Below the pieces are notes generated by a model. The model saw only the letters and a program-made list of their open reading frames with translations, ran no database searches and was not told where the DNA came from. Shown piece after piece: positions 51,956 through 61,439 of a stretch of DNA of 64,000 nt. The DNA is from an uncultured Lachnospiraceae bacterium. GTDB taxonomy: Bacteria; Bacillota; Clostridia; Lachnospirales; Lachnospiraceae. The stretch is from the NCBI GenBank assembly GCA_947177165.1, contig CAMWTP010000025.1, positions 1 through 64,000 of the forward strand. Direction: 5' to 3'. Within the stretch, counting starts at the first letter, position 1. Each line of letters opens with the position of its first letter. Both the position numbers and the translations under genes were made by a program.

Positions 51956-54900
51956 ATGGGATTAAGGTTTTACATCGGCGCATCGGGCTCCGGTAAGAGC
52001 TATCAGCTCTACAACCATATCATCAGCGAATCGAAAGAAAATCCCCATGTCAATTATCTGATTGTGGTGCCGGACCAGTTTACGATGCAGACACAGCTTG
52101 AGATGGTCAGAAGGCACCCGAACAAGGGTATTATGAATATCGATGTACTCAGTTTCGGCAGACTCTCGCACCGCATTTTCGAGGAGGTGGGCGGCAACGA
52201 TAAGCCGGTGCTCGATGATACTGGAAAGAGTCTGGTGCTGCGGCGGGTTGCGGCGGGTGTCGAGGACAGGCTCAGCGTCATGAAGCGCAACATCCGAAAA
52301 CCGGGCTATATCAGCGAGGTAAAATCAGCGCTGTCTGAGTTTATGCAGTATGGTCTCGGGACAAAAGATGTAGAAAAACTGTGCGCGTACGCCTCGAAAA
52401 GAAATGCGCTTGCCTACAAATTAAAGGACTTGCATTTGTTATATGAGAGTTTTTTGAACTATATCAACGAGCGCTACATCACGACAGAGGAGACGCTGGA
52501 CATTCTCAGGAAAGTATTGTCAAGGTCAAAGGTTGTGAGGGGCAGTGTGATCGTCTTTGACGGGTTTACAGGGTTTACGCCGATACAGTACAATGTCATA
52601 CAGGAGCTTATGATGCGGGCGCAGGAAGTGATTGTGACTGTGACGATGGATGCGCGGGAGGATGCTTACGTGCAGGACGGGGAGCAGAAGCTCTTTCATC
52701 TGAGCAAGAAGACGATACATGATCTGGACAGACTATGCAGGGAGGCAGGTGTAGAGCGCGGGAGGGACGAAATCATAGCAGACAGGGTGGTCCGCCGCTA
52801 TGAAAATAATCCGGGCTTGTCACATCTTGAGCGGGAGCTTTTCCGGTATCCATATCAGGTGTATCAGGGGAAGCAGGAGAGTATCCATATCTTTGAGGCG
52901 TCCAATCCGAAGGAAGAGCTGCGGCAGGTCTGTCTGGAGATTCGAAGGCTTATCCGCGAGGAGAATTATTGCTACCGGGATATTGCGGTGGTGACGGGCG
53001 ATTTGGAGCGGTATGGATTTCTCTCGCGCGAAATGTTTCAGCGTTTTGAGATTCCCTATTATGTGGACCAGACAAACAAGCTGGTCCTAAATCCGTTTAT
53101 CGAGTTTATCAGGAGTGCGCTGCTGGTGGTGATACAGGAGTACTCGTATGAGGCGGTGTTTCATTTTCTCCGCTGCGGCATGGCGGGCGTGACGCCGGAT
53201 GAGACCGACAAACTGGAAAACTATTGTCTGACTATGGGAATCCGCGGCAAAAAGGCATGGAACAGCAAATTTACCCGACGCATGAAAAGGCAGGAGGAGG
53301 AAGCAGCGGAACTTGAGGAGCTGAATGCAGTCCGGGAAAAAGTCGTTGCGATGCTCGCGCCCCTTATGAAACGAAAAGCGGAAAAAAAGGCGACAGGAAA
53401 AGAACTGGTATGCGCATTGTATGAGTTTATCGTCAATGCGTCCATCGAGGAAAAACTGGCGGAGTATGAACAGTACTTTACCGGGCAGGGCGATCTTGTG
53501 CGTGCAAAGGAGTATGCTCAGATTTACAGGCTCGTCATGGAGCTGTTGGAGCAGATCTGCGGCCTTCTGGGCGAGGAGGAGCTGGAGATCAAGGAGTTTG
53601 CGGACATTCTCGACGCGGGCTTTGCCGAGATCAAAGTGGGAACAATCCCGCAGAATGTGGACAAAGTGGTGATTGGAGATATCGAGAGAACGCGTCTGTG
53701 CGAGATCAGGGCGCTGTTTTTCATCGGCGTGAATGACGGCATCATCCCAAAGAGCGGAGGAACAGGCGGTATTATCTCTGATATTGACAGGGAGTTTCTG
53801 CAGGAGTCAGAGTATGAGCTTGCGCCGACGCCGAGGCAGCAGATGTATATCCAGAGGCTCTATCTGTATCTGATGATGACAAAGCCGACAGAGCTGTTGT
53901 ATCTGTCCTATGCAAAGGTTGACAATGAGGGAAAGAGTATCCGCCCTGCATATTTGATCAACACTGTCACCAAGCTGTTTCCGGACATTGCGATCAGTCA
54001 GCCGCAGCTGCGTCCTATGGAGGAGCAGATTGAATCGCCGGAGGATACGCTCGCCTATCTCGTCACACTGCTGCGCAGGTATGCGTCGGATGAGATTGGG
54101 GAGGAGAGACGGCTGTTTATCACACTTTATGACACATATGTCAGAAACGAGCGGTATGCCCCGGTTCTGGAGCAGATGAAAAAAGCGGCTTTTTCGTATC
54201 TGGCCAACGCAGACAGAAACAGACTTCCGCGGGAGCTTGCACAGCTCTTATACGGACAGATACTGAAAAACAGCATCAGCCGGCTGGAAAAGTTTGCCGC
54301 GTGCGCCTATGCCCATTTTCTACAGTATGGGCTGAGTCTTGAGGAGCGCGGCAAGTACAGTTTTGAGAGTGTGGACATGGGAAATGTATTCCATGCGGTG
54401 CTGGAGCTTTTTTCTGAGAAGATTGTCAAGGAGGGATATACCTGGTTTGATTTTCCCAAGGAGGTGGGAGAGCGGATTGTCGGGGAATGTCTGGAGGAGT
54501 ATGCGGTGTCTTACGGCGAGACGATATTGTACAGCAGTAAGCGGAATGAGTACATGATCACGCGGATGCACCGTATCTTAAACAGAACCGTACAGACACT
54601 GCAGTACCAGATCCGGAAAGGGGCGTTCGCACCGGAGAATTTTGAGCTGTCATTTCAGGTGGTCTCAGATCTCGATGCGGTGAATATCTCGTTGTCGGAG
54701 GAGGAGCGGATGCAGCTGATCGGGCGCATCGACCGCGTGGACACCTGCAGGAAAGAGGATAAGCTGTATGTCAAGATTATCGATTACAAGTCGGGGAACC
54801 GGAAATTTGACCTTGCGGCGCTGTATTACGGGCTGCAGCTGCAGTTGGTTGTCTATATGAATGCCGCGGTGGAGGTGCTGAAAAAGAAAGAACAGGACAA

Positions 54901-55519
54901 GAAAAACGACACGCGTGTCATTCCGGCGGCGATGCTCTACTACCATGTCAGCGATCCGATGACCGAGACCGATAAGGGGCAGCCGGATATTTCCGAGATT
55001 AACGCGGCGATACTCGACGAGCTGAAGATGACAGGTATGGTCAGTGATGACGAGGAAGTGATCAAGCTGCTCGACAAGGATTTCGAGACGAAATCCACGG
55101 TGATTCCTGTGGCGAGAAAGAAGGACGGAAGCTTTACGCAGGCATCGTCTGTGCTGTCGGACAAGGATTTCAGGACGGTTTCGGACTATGTCAATCATAA
55201 GATCAAGGAGCTCGGCGTTTCCATATTAGACGGTGACATCGGGTTGAATCCGTATGAACAGAAGGATGCCAGCGCCTGTACATACTGCGATTACAAGAGC
55301 GTGTGCGGCTTTGACAGGAAGCTGGGCGCAAAGCTGGTAAGGCATCTGGAAGAGCTGAATCAGGAGTCTGCGATGGAGTGTATCCGCAGGAGTCTGGGTA
55401 TTGATGAGATAGAAGAGATAGAAGAGACAGAAGAGACGGAAGAGACGGAAGAGATAGAAGAGACGGAAGAGAATGAAGAAAAGGCAAAGAGTGAAGATCG
55501 GGAAGGGGGCAGGCTGTGA
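51956..55519 (+). CDS. addB: ATP-dependent helicase/nuclease subunit B (AddB)
   Basis: A 1187-residue protein. It begins with RFYIGASGSGKSYQLY (Walker A-like). The C-terminal nuclease has IIDYKSGNRKFD near 940. The iron-sulfur cluster cysteines are one near 783 (FAACAYAHF) and three in CTYCDYKSVC near 1108. With AddA it forms the double-strand-break processing complex that recognises Chi and feeds RecA. It ends with an unusual acidic tail of about 25 residues encoded by 9-bp repeats. AGGAGG precedes the ATG. Confidence 0.93.
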   Translation: MGLRFYIGASGSGKSYQLYNHIISESKENPHVNYLIVVPDQFTMQTQLEMVRRHPNKGIMNIDVLSFGRLSHRIFEEVGGNDKPVLDDTGKSLVLRRVAAGVEDRLSVMKRNIRKPGYISEVKSALSEFMQYGLGTKDVEKLCAYASKRNALAYKLKDLHLLYESFLNYINERYITTEETLDILRKVLSRSKVVRGSVIVFDGFTGFTPIQYNVIQELMMRAQEVIVTVTMDAREDAYVQDGEQKLFHLSKKTIHDLDRLCREAGVERGRDEIIADRVVRRYENNPGLSHLERELFRYPYQVYQGKQESIHIFEASNPKEELRQVCLEIRRLIREENYCYRDIAVVTGDLERYGFLSREMFQRFEIPYYVDQTNKLVLNPFIEFIRSALLVVIQEYSYEAVFHFLRCGMAGVTPDETDKLENYCLTMGIRGKKAWNSKFTRRMKRQEEEAAELEELNAVREKVVAMLAPLMKRKAEKKATGKELVCALYEFIVNASIEEKLAEYEQYFTGQGDLVRAKEYAQIYRLVMELLEQICGLLGEEELEIKEFADILDAGFAEIKVGTIPQNVDKVVIGDIERTRLCEIRALFFIGVNDGIIPKSGGTGGIISDIDREFLQESEYELAPTPRQQMYIQRLYLYLMMTKPTELLYLSYAKVDNEGKSIRPAYLINTVTKLFPDIAISQPQLRPMEEQIESPEDTLAYLVTLLRRYASDEIGEERRLFITLYDTYVRNERYAPVLEQMKKAAFSYLANADRNRLPRELAQLLYGQILKNSISRLEKFAACAYAHFLQYGLSLEERGKYSFESVDMGNVFHAVLELFSEKIVKEGYTWFDFPKEVGERIVGECLEEYAVSYGETILYSSKRNEYMITRMHRILNRTVQTLQYQIRKGAFAPENFELSFQVVSDLDAVNISLSEEERMQLIGRIDRVDTCRKEDKLYVKIIDYKSGNRKFDLAALYYGLQLQLVVYMNAAVEVLKKKEQDKKNDTRVIPAAMLYYHVSDPMTETDKGQPDISEINAAILDELKMTGMVSDDEEVIKLLDKDFETKSTVIPVARKKDGSFTQASSVLSDKDFRTVSDYVNHKIKELGVSILDGDIGLNPYEQKDASACTYCDYKSVCGFDRKLGAKLVRHLEELNQESAMECIRRSLGIDEIEEIEETEETEETEEIEETEENEEKAKSEDREGGRL
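55406..55477 (+). repeat. Eight 9-bp tandem repeats in the addB tail
   Basis: Units of the form GAGAYRGAA run eight times in phase, encoding repeated E-[IT]-E triplets. As a 9-bp unit, copy changes keep the frame, so the tail length may vary between strains without knocking out the gene. Confidence 0.85.
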
Positions 55520-58500
55520 TGGCGATGAAGTTTACACCGGACCAGCAGCGCGTCATCGATACCAGAAATGCGAATATTCTGGTATCCGCGGCGGCAGGGA
55601 GCGGCAAGACTGCGGTTTTGGTAGAGCGCATTATTCAGATGATCACGGATGAGAAAAAGCCTGTCGACATTGACCGGCTTTTGATCGTGACGTTTACCTC
55701 CGCAGCGGCGGCCCAGATGCGGGAGCGCATCAGCAAGGCCGTGTCCCAGAGACTGGAGGAGAACCCGGAAAGCGAGCATCTGCAGAAACAGGCGTCCCTG
55801 ATACACAATGCACAGATCACGACCATTGACTCCTTCTGTCTGTTTGTGATCCGCAACAATTTCAATGAGATCGGTCTTGACCCGGCGTTTCGCGTGGCGG
55901 ATGAGAGTGAGGTGAAGATGCTTGAGGCGGACGTGATGGGCAGGCTTCTGGAGGAGTCGCACACAGAGCCGACAGAGCGTTTTCTGCACTTTATCGAATG
56001 TTACAGCACCGGGACCAATGAGAAGAAGATTGAGGAGGCGATTCTCAGACTATATCATTTTTCTATGAGTTATCCGTTTCCGGAGCAGTGGCTGACAGAG
56101 CGTCTGGAAGATTACAGGATCGGCGATGATGGCGCGCTTTCTGATAAAAAGTGGTTTCAGTGTGCGCTCGCCTATATCCGCACAATTTTGCAGGAGTGCA
56201 GGGACAGACTGTATCAGGCGCTCGAAATTGCAGGCGGTGTGGGCGGACCGATACAGTATGTGGAGAACCTCACGGCAGATATCGAGTTGATTGAGAGGCT
56301 CCGGAGCGCTGTGGACTATCATGAATTGTATGATTTGTTTACCTATTCCTCCTTTGCCAGACTTTCCGCAAAGAAGGCGGATGGAGTAGACCCCGTTCTG
56401 CGGGAGATGGTGAAGGCGATACGTGACGAGGTGAAGAAGAATATCGCGGATCTCAAAAAGTTCCTGTTTCAGATATCTGTGGAGGATACCTTGAGCGATA
56501 TGGCGGCCTGTCAGGAGGCGGTGGAGGAGCTTGTGTCGCTTACGCTCTCGTTCAAAAAAATGCTTGACCAGTCAAAGCGCGACAAGAACGTGATCGATTT
56601 CTCTGACATGGAGCATTTTGCGCTGCAGATTTTATTAAAAAGAGATGAGGACGGCAAGATTGCGCCGTCAAACACAGCGTTGGAGCTGCAGGACTACTTT
56701 GAGGAGATTATGATCGACGAGTACCAGGATTCCAACGAGGTGCAGGAGCTGCTGTTAAAATGTATATCCGGTGAGGACAAGGGGCGCTTCAACCGGTTTA
56801 TGGTGGGCGATGTCAAGCAGAGTATCTACAAGTTTCGTCTGGCAAGGCCGGAGATCTTTATGGAGAAATATGACACATATGTCATAAATGATGAGAATGC
56901 CATTCAAAATGACAATGCCAACCGAAATATCAGGATCGATCTGAGTATGAATTTCAGAAGCCGCAGGGAAGTGACGGATTCGACGAACTTTATATGCAGT
57001 CAGCTGATGACGGCGAAAGTCGGAAATGTCGAGTATGATGACAGGGCGGCGCTGTATGTGGGCGCTTCTTATCCAGAGCCGGAGCAACAGGGCGGGAACG
57101 ACATTTACCGGACAGAGCTGCTGATTGCAGGGCCGGATTCGCTTCTGACACAGAATGACGGAGAAAATGATGATGTAGACCAGGGCGGGACAAAGTATTC
57201 TGAGAAGGAGATTGAGGCGGTGATGGTCGCGGAGCGCATCAGACAGCTGGTGGGGAGGTTTCCGGTTACAGACGCTGCATCAGGCGAGAGCAGACCAGCG
57301 AGGTACTCGGATATCGTGCTCCTGTTCCGGGCGACTGCAGGATGGGACGAGGACTTCAGGAGAATTTTGTCCGAGCGGGGGATTCCGGTGCATGTCACCA
57401 GCAAGGCAGGGTATTTTGAGACGCTTGAGATACAGGGGATTGTCAATTTTCTGCGCGTGCTTGACAATCCGCTGCAGGATGTGCCGCTTTTTGGTGTGTT
57501 GAAACTGCCGTATTTTGACCTTTCGGAGGAGGAGATTACCAATATCAGATGCTATGCGAGGGATTTTCACGAGGGACAGGCACAAAAAAAACTGTTTTTA
57601 TACGAGCAGATAAAGTTATATTATGATACCGTATACGGTCTGGATGCGCATGGCGCTGACAGGGCGCTGGAACTCAGTCAGGAATGTATTGTAAGCCGCA
57701 CAAAGCTGGAGCGCTTTCTTGCGGCGGTCACAGAGTATCGTCAGAAAGTTGCATACACACCGATCAAGGAGCTTTTGCAGCAGTTGATCGCGGACACTTC
57801 GTATGATGCTTATGTAGGTTCCATGCCGGGGGGCGACCAGCGGATTGCCAATATCGAACTGCTGCTCGAGAAGGCGGGTGCGTTTCAGAATACCAGCTTT
57901 TACGGACTGTTTCACTTTATCCGCTATCTGGAGACGATACAGGAGCAGGAGGTTGACTTTGGGGAGGCGAATATCCTTGACGAAAATGCGGACGTCGTGC
58001 GCATCATGACGATTCATAAAAGTAAGGGATTGGAATTTCCGATCTGCTTTGTCTGCGGGCTGTCCAAACAGTTTAACCAGATGGATATGCGGCAGAGCAT
58101 TCTGATGGACGTGGAACTGGGCATCGGCGTGGATTATATTGACCCGGAACTTCGTCTGAAACGCAAGACCATGCGCAAGAATGTGGTGGCGCAGCGCATG
58201 AAGGAGGACACGCGCGGCGAAGATTTGCGTGTGCTCTATGTGGCGCTCACAAGGGCGAAGGAGAAGCTCATTCTCACGGGTTTTATCAGTGATTTTGACA
58301 AGAAGCTTGCAAACAATGTGTACCTGACGATGGAGTCGTCTGAAAAACTTCCATATTCTGTGATGATGGGAGCTGTCTCCTATATGGATATGATATTGGC
58401 AGCGCTGATACGCCACCCGTGTATGCGGGAGGCATTGGAGGAGAGAGGCTTTTCATTCGCGAAGCATCAGCTTCCCTACATGGATATCCCGATTGGAATA

Positions 58501-59613
58501 GAACTGTATCGGGAGGCGGAGAGCATGGAGGAAAAGCTGAGAATGCAGGTTCACGAGCATGGCAGGATGATCATTTTGGAGGAGGAGCTTGCAGCAATGT
58601 CAGCGCCTTTGAATGCAGGGATGACGGCTGCGGATACGGAAAATCAGGAAATTGCGGATGAAGCTGCTGCTGGTCAAGCGCTGAATAATGATCCGGATAG
58701 AGAGTTGAAAGCGAAGCTGTCCGAAAAGCTGCACTTCCTGTACCCACACAGGGATCTGGAAGGACTCACTGTAAAGACGACAGTGTCGGAGCTGAAAAAG
58801 GCATCCTACGAGGAGGCATTTGCGGAGTCTGAGGAATTGATTGTGATGCCAGAGGAGAGCTACATACCCAGTTTTGCAAGGGAAATGTTGATAGATATGA
58901 CAGATGTGTCAGAAATGTCGGAGACGGAGAAAATGACAGATGTGTCAGAAAAGTCGAAATCAAGAAAAATGACAGATGTGTCAGATACTTTGCACATAGA
59001 ATCAGATTCTGGTGTGGTTTCCCGGACTGTGGGACAAATAACAAAGGCGCAGTCAGGAATACAGTACGGTACAGCAGTGCATAAGATTATGGAACTGCTG
59101 TCCTTCTCTGAGACGCTCCGGACGGATAGAGCGGAAGACGAAAAGACAAGAAAACGTTTGTATGCAGCGCTAAAAGGCGAGCGGGAACAGTGGATTGCGG
59201 AGGGAACTGTCACCAGGGAGGAGCTTGCGTGTGTCAGCATGAATAAAATGATATGCTTTTTCCAATCGAATCTGTCACAGCGGATGATTGCGGCAAACCA
59301 GCATAATGAGCTCTTCAAGGAACAACCCTTTGTACTTGGAATCAGTGCGGACAGATTAAAGCCGAGCTTCCCGCCGACAGAGACAGTATTGATACAGGGC
59401 GTCATCGATGTGTTTTTTTACGAAGATGGTGAGATTGTGCTTGCGGACTACAAGACCGATAAGGTAAGCTGTAGGGAGGAGCTGGTCAAACGCTACAGGA
59501 CGCAGCTGGACTATTACCAGATGGCACTTGAGCAGATTACTGGAAAGAAAGTGAAGGAGCGGTATCTGTATTCATTTTATCTGCAGGAGGAGATTACTGT
59601 CCCACCAGTATGA
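55519..59613 (+). CDS. addA: ATP-dependent helicase/nuclease subunit A (AddA)
   Basis: About 1364 residues. UvrD-type helicase motifs include SAAAGSGKTAVL (Walker A, ~24-31), a DEYQDSNEVQ Walker B near 400, MVGDVKQSIYKFRLA, IMTIHKSKGLEFP and LYVALTRAKEKL. The RecB-type nuclease has LADYKTDKV near 1309. Its start overlaps the addB stop (TGATG), typical of the pair. Between helicase and nuclease parts lies a 12-residue repeat (MTDVSE...) encoded by a 36-bp tandem repeat. Confidence 0.93.
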   Translation: MAMKFTPDQQRVIDTRNANILVSAAAGSGKTAVLVERIIQMITDEKKPVDIDRLLIVTFTSAAAAQMRERISKAVSQRLEENPESEHLQKQASLIHNAQITTIDSFCLFVIRNNFNEIGLDPAFRVADESEVKMLEADVMGRLLEESHTEPTERFLHFIECYSTGTNEKKIEEAILRLYHFSMSYPFPEQWLTERLEDYRIGDDGALSDKKWFQCALAYIRTILQECRDRLYQALEIAGGVGGPIQYVENLTADIELIERLRSAVDYHELYDLFTYSSFARLSAKKADGVDPVLREMVKAIRDEVKKNIADLKKFLFQISVEDTLSDMAACQEAVEELVSLTLSFKKMLDQSKRDKNVIDFSDMEHFALQILLKRDEDGKIAPSNTALELQDYFEEIMIDEYQDSNEVQELLLKCISGEDKGRFNRFMVGDVKQSIYKFRLARPEIFMEKYDTYVINDENAIQNDNANRNIRIDLSMNFRSRREVTDSTNFICSQLMTAKVGNVEYDDRAALYVGASYPEPEQQGGNDIYRTELLIAGPDSLLTQNDGENDDVDQGGTKYSEKEIEAVMVAERIRQLVGRFPVTDAASGESRPARYSDIVLLFRATAGWDEDFRRILSERGIPVHVTSKAGYFETLEIQGIVNFLRVLDNPLQDVPLFGVLKLPYFDLSEEEITNIRCYARDFHEGQAQKKLFLYEQIKLYYDTVYGLDAHGADRALELSQECIVSRTKLERFLAAVTEYRQKVAYTPIKELLQQLIADTSYDAYVGSMPGGDQRIANIELLLEKAGAFQNTSFYGLFHFIRYLETIQEQEVDFGEANILDENADVVRIMTIHKSKGLEFPICFVCGLSKQFNQMDMRQSILMDVELGIGVDYIDPELRLKRKTMRKNVVAQRMKEDTRGEDLRVLYVALTRAKEKLILTGFISDFDKKLANNVYLTMESSEKLPYSVMMGAVSYMDMILAALIRHPCMREALEERGFSFAKHQLPYMDIPIGIELYREAESMEEKLRMQVHEHGRMIILEEELAAMSAPLNAGMTAADTENQEIADEAAAGQALNNDPDRELKAKLSEKLHFLYPHRDLEGLTVKTTVSELKKASYEEAFAESEELIVMPEESYIPSFAREMLIDMTDVSEMSETEKMTDVSEKSKSRKMTDVSDTLHIESDSGVVSRTVGQITKAQSGIQYGTAVHKIMELLSFSETLRTDRAEDEKTRKRLYAALKGEREQWIAEGTVTREELACVSMNKMICFFQSNLSQRMIAANQHNELFKEQPFVLGISADRLKPSFPPTETVLIQGVIDVFFYEDGEIVLADYKTDKVSCREELVKRYRTQLDYYQMALEQITGKKVKERYLYSFYLQEEITVPPV
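58897..59004 (+). repeat. Three 36-bp tandem repeats inside addA
   Basis: ATGACAGATGTGTCAGA begins at 58897, 58933 and 58969, an exact 36-bp period. It encodes a 12-residue unit beginning MTDVS, rich in Ser, Glu and Lys, in the linker between the helicase and nuclease parts. The third copy diverges after about 17 bp. Confidence 0.85.
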
Positions 59614-59673
59614 AATTTGGAAAGTGTAACGGTGTAGTGAAAATTGTTTGAAGGTATGGAATAAGGAGGGCAT

Positions 59674-60339
59674 ATGTTTCAATATATCTTATTTGATCTG
59701 GACGGCACGCTGACAGATCCGAAGCTTGGGATCACAAGCTCGGTGCAGTATGCGCTGCGGGCGCTCGGCATAGAGGAGCCATCGCTTGATAAGCTTGAGC
59801 CTTTTATCGGACCGCCGCTGGCAGACAGTTTCCGGGAATTTTATGGTCTGGATGAGGAGCTGACTGCGACGGCGGTCGCCAGGTACCGCGAGCGGTTTCA
59901 GGATCAGGGAATCTATGAGAATGAGATCTATCCGGGAGTCGCTGATATGCTTGCGGCGCTGAAGGCGGGCGGGAAGAAGCTTTCAATCGCGTCGAGCAAG
60001 CCGACACCGTTTGTGGAGCGGATTCTTGACTATTTTGCTATCAGGACATACTTTGATGTTATTGTAGGAAGTAATCTGGACGGAACGCGCAGCAGGAAGG
60101 AAGAAGTAGTAGAGGAAGCCCTGCGGCAGATGCTTCCTGCCGGAATGACATCCGCGGAGAAAAAGGCGGCTGTCGCGATGGTGGGCGACCGCAGATTTGA
60201 CATCGAAGGAGCGAAAGAGCATGGGCTTACTTCGGTCGGGGTGTCCTTTGGCTACGCGCCGGAGGGAGAGCTGGAGCAGGCGGGAGCGGATTTTATCGTC
60301 GACACAGTCAATGCGCTGTCGGAATTATTGATGCGGTGA
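59674..60339 (+). CDS. HAD-superfamily phosphatase, phosphoglycolate phosphatase-like
   Basis: A 221-residue protein with HAD subclass I motifs: FDLDGTLTD (D8, D10), SIASSKPTPFVERIL (Ser/Thr motif II), and AMVGDRRFDIEGAKEHG (motif IV). The cap helices have the Gph/PpaX form. It hydrolyses a small phosphorylated metabolite; the true substrate is not certain. RBS AAGGAGGGC. Confidence 0.85.
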   Translation: MFQYILFDLDGTLTDPKLGITSSVQYALRALGIEEPSLDKLEPFIGPPLADSFREFYGLDEELTATAVARYRERFQDQGIYENEIYPGVADMLAALKAGGKKLSIASSKPTPFVERILDYFAIRTYFDVIVGSNLDGTRSRKEEVVEEALRQMLPAGMTSAEKKAAVAMVGDRRFDIEGAKEHGLTSVGVSFGYAPEGELEQAGADFIVDTVNALSELLMR

Positions 60340-60342
60340 ATA

Positions 60343-60398
60343 AGGAGCTGTAGAAAAATAACTGACGCATCTTGCCAGGATATTTTCCTACAGCTCCT
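60343..60398. repeat. Large imperfect inverted repeat between HAD and CPBP genes
   Basis: AGGAGCTGTAGAAAAATA (60343-60360) pairs with TATTTTCCTACAGCTCCT (60381-60398), 18 bp with one mismatch, around a 20-nt loop. The following bases are AAAAGG rather than a T-run, so on the + strand it is a poor terminator. Its shape suggests a mobile palindromic repeat or an RNA processing element. Confidence 0.75.
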
Positions 60399-60424
60399 AA
60401 AAGGAACAGGAAAGGCGGAAATAA

Positions 60425-61357
60425 ATGGGTGGGTTAGATAACAGGACAAAAAAATCAGGACGGCAGGCGAAAATCACGCCGAAGCGGACAACACTCCTGC
60501 AGAAGCTGGCATATATCGCAAGACCATTTGTGCTTTATATGCTGGTGAAGACGGCGGCGATGCTTGTTCTGGCAATTGCAGTCCCGTCGCTTCCCATAGC
60601 AGGGATGGGAGCGTGGGTGGAGAATCATGCGCACCAGCTCAGCGCAGTTGTAAACGGTGTGGCAAGTCTGATTGCAGTGTGTTTTCTGCTCAATGACTTT
60701 TTGATTGAGACGAGCACGGACGGAGAGATCGATATTGATAAAAGTGTACCCGGACAGTTTATGGATTTCATGAAAACAGAGTTTCTGGGAAAAGTGACAG
60801 CACACAGGATGACAGGACTGGCATTGTGCGTCCTGCTTGGCGTCGCTGCATCGCTGGCGCTGAACATATGGTTCAAGCTTTTGGCGGAAATGTTGTCGGG
60901 AGCTGGAAATCCAGTGCTTGATTCCGAAAAATATGAGACAGTGGAGGTAATCCAGTACTCGGTTCCGATAGGTCTTGGGCTTGTGCTATACGGAATCATC
61001 TCTCCCGCAGTGGAGGAGATGGTATTTCGCGGCGTGATCTACAGCAGGGTTAAGAAGTTTTACAGCGCAGCGAAGGCGGTTGTGTTTTCTGCACTGCTGT
61101 TCGGTGTGTTTCATGCGAATCTGCCGCAGTTTCTGTACGGCACGGCGATGGGAGTTCTCCTGGCGCTCTGTTATGAATATTCTGGCTGTTTCGCGGCACC
61201 TGTGCTGATGCATATGTCCGCCAATATTTTTGTGTTTTTGATGTCGCAGACTGCGGCATGGACAGCAGTTCTGACCACGCCTGTGTGGGGAGTGGTGGCT
61301 GCAGCACTGTCGGTTGCGGTGTTCTGGGCAATCAGAGAATGCAATGTAAAATTTTAA
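60425..61357 (+). CDS. CPBP (CAAX/Abi) family intramembrane metalloprotease
   Basis: A 310-residue integral membrane protein with about seven hydrophobic segments. The active-site motifs are VEEMVFRG (E197, E198, R202), FGVFHANLPQF (His) and LMHMSANIF (His/Asn). The first ~30 residues are basic and cytoplasmic. Members include CAAX-like endopeptidases and bacteriocin-immunity proteins; the substrate here is not known. Confidence 0.87.
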   Translation: MGGLDNRTKKSGRQAKITPKRTTLLQKLAYIARPFVLYMLVKTAAMLVLAIAVPSLPIAGMGAWVENHAHQLSAVVNGVASLIAVCFLLNDFLIETSTDGEIDIDKSVPGQFMDFMKTEFLGKVTAHRMTGLALCVLLGVAASLALNIWFKLLAEMLSGAGNPVLDSEKYETVEVIQYSVPIGLGLVLYGIISPAVEEMVFRGVIYSRVKKFYSAAKAVVFSALLFGVFHANLPQFLYGTAMGVLLALCYEYSGCFAAPVLMHMSANIFVFLMSQTAAWTAVLTTPVWGVVAAALSVAVFWAIRECNVKF

Positions 61358-61439
61358 CAATAAAGGTATTTACAAAAAAAGTAAAATGACAAAGGAGTAG
61401 AGAGTAAAAGTATGTCACTATATCAAGGGGGAATATAAA

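Noticed and set aside
55360-55989. 209-codon open frame on the minus strand across the addB/addA junction
   Set aside because: Product is a Ser/Val repeat from the 9-bp tract and antisense AddA; no support as a gene.
57616-58416. 266-codon open frame on the minus strand inside addA
   Set aside because: Fully antisense to conserved AddA helicase motifs; shadow of a GC-rich gene.
58897-59004. CRISPR-like array (regular 36-bp period)
   Set aside because: The repeats are contiguous, in frame within addA and encode a repeated peptide; there are no unique spacers.
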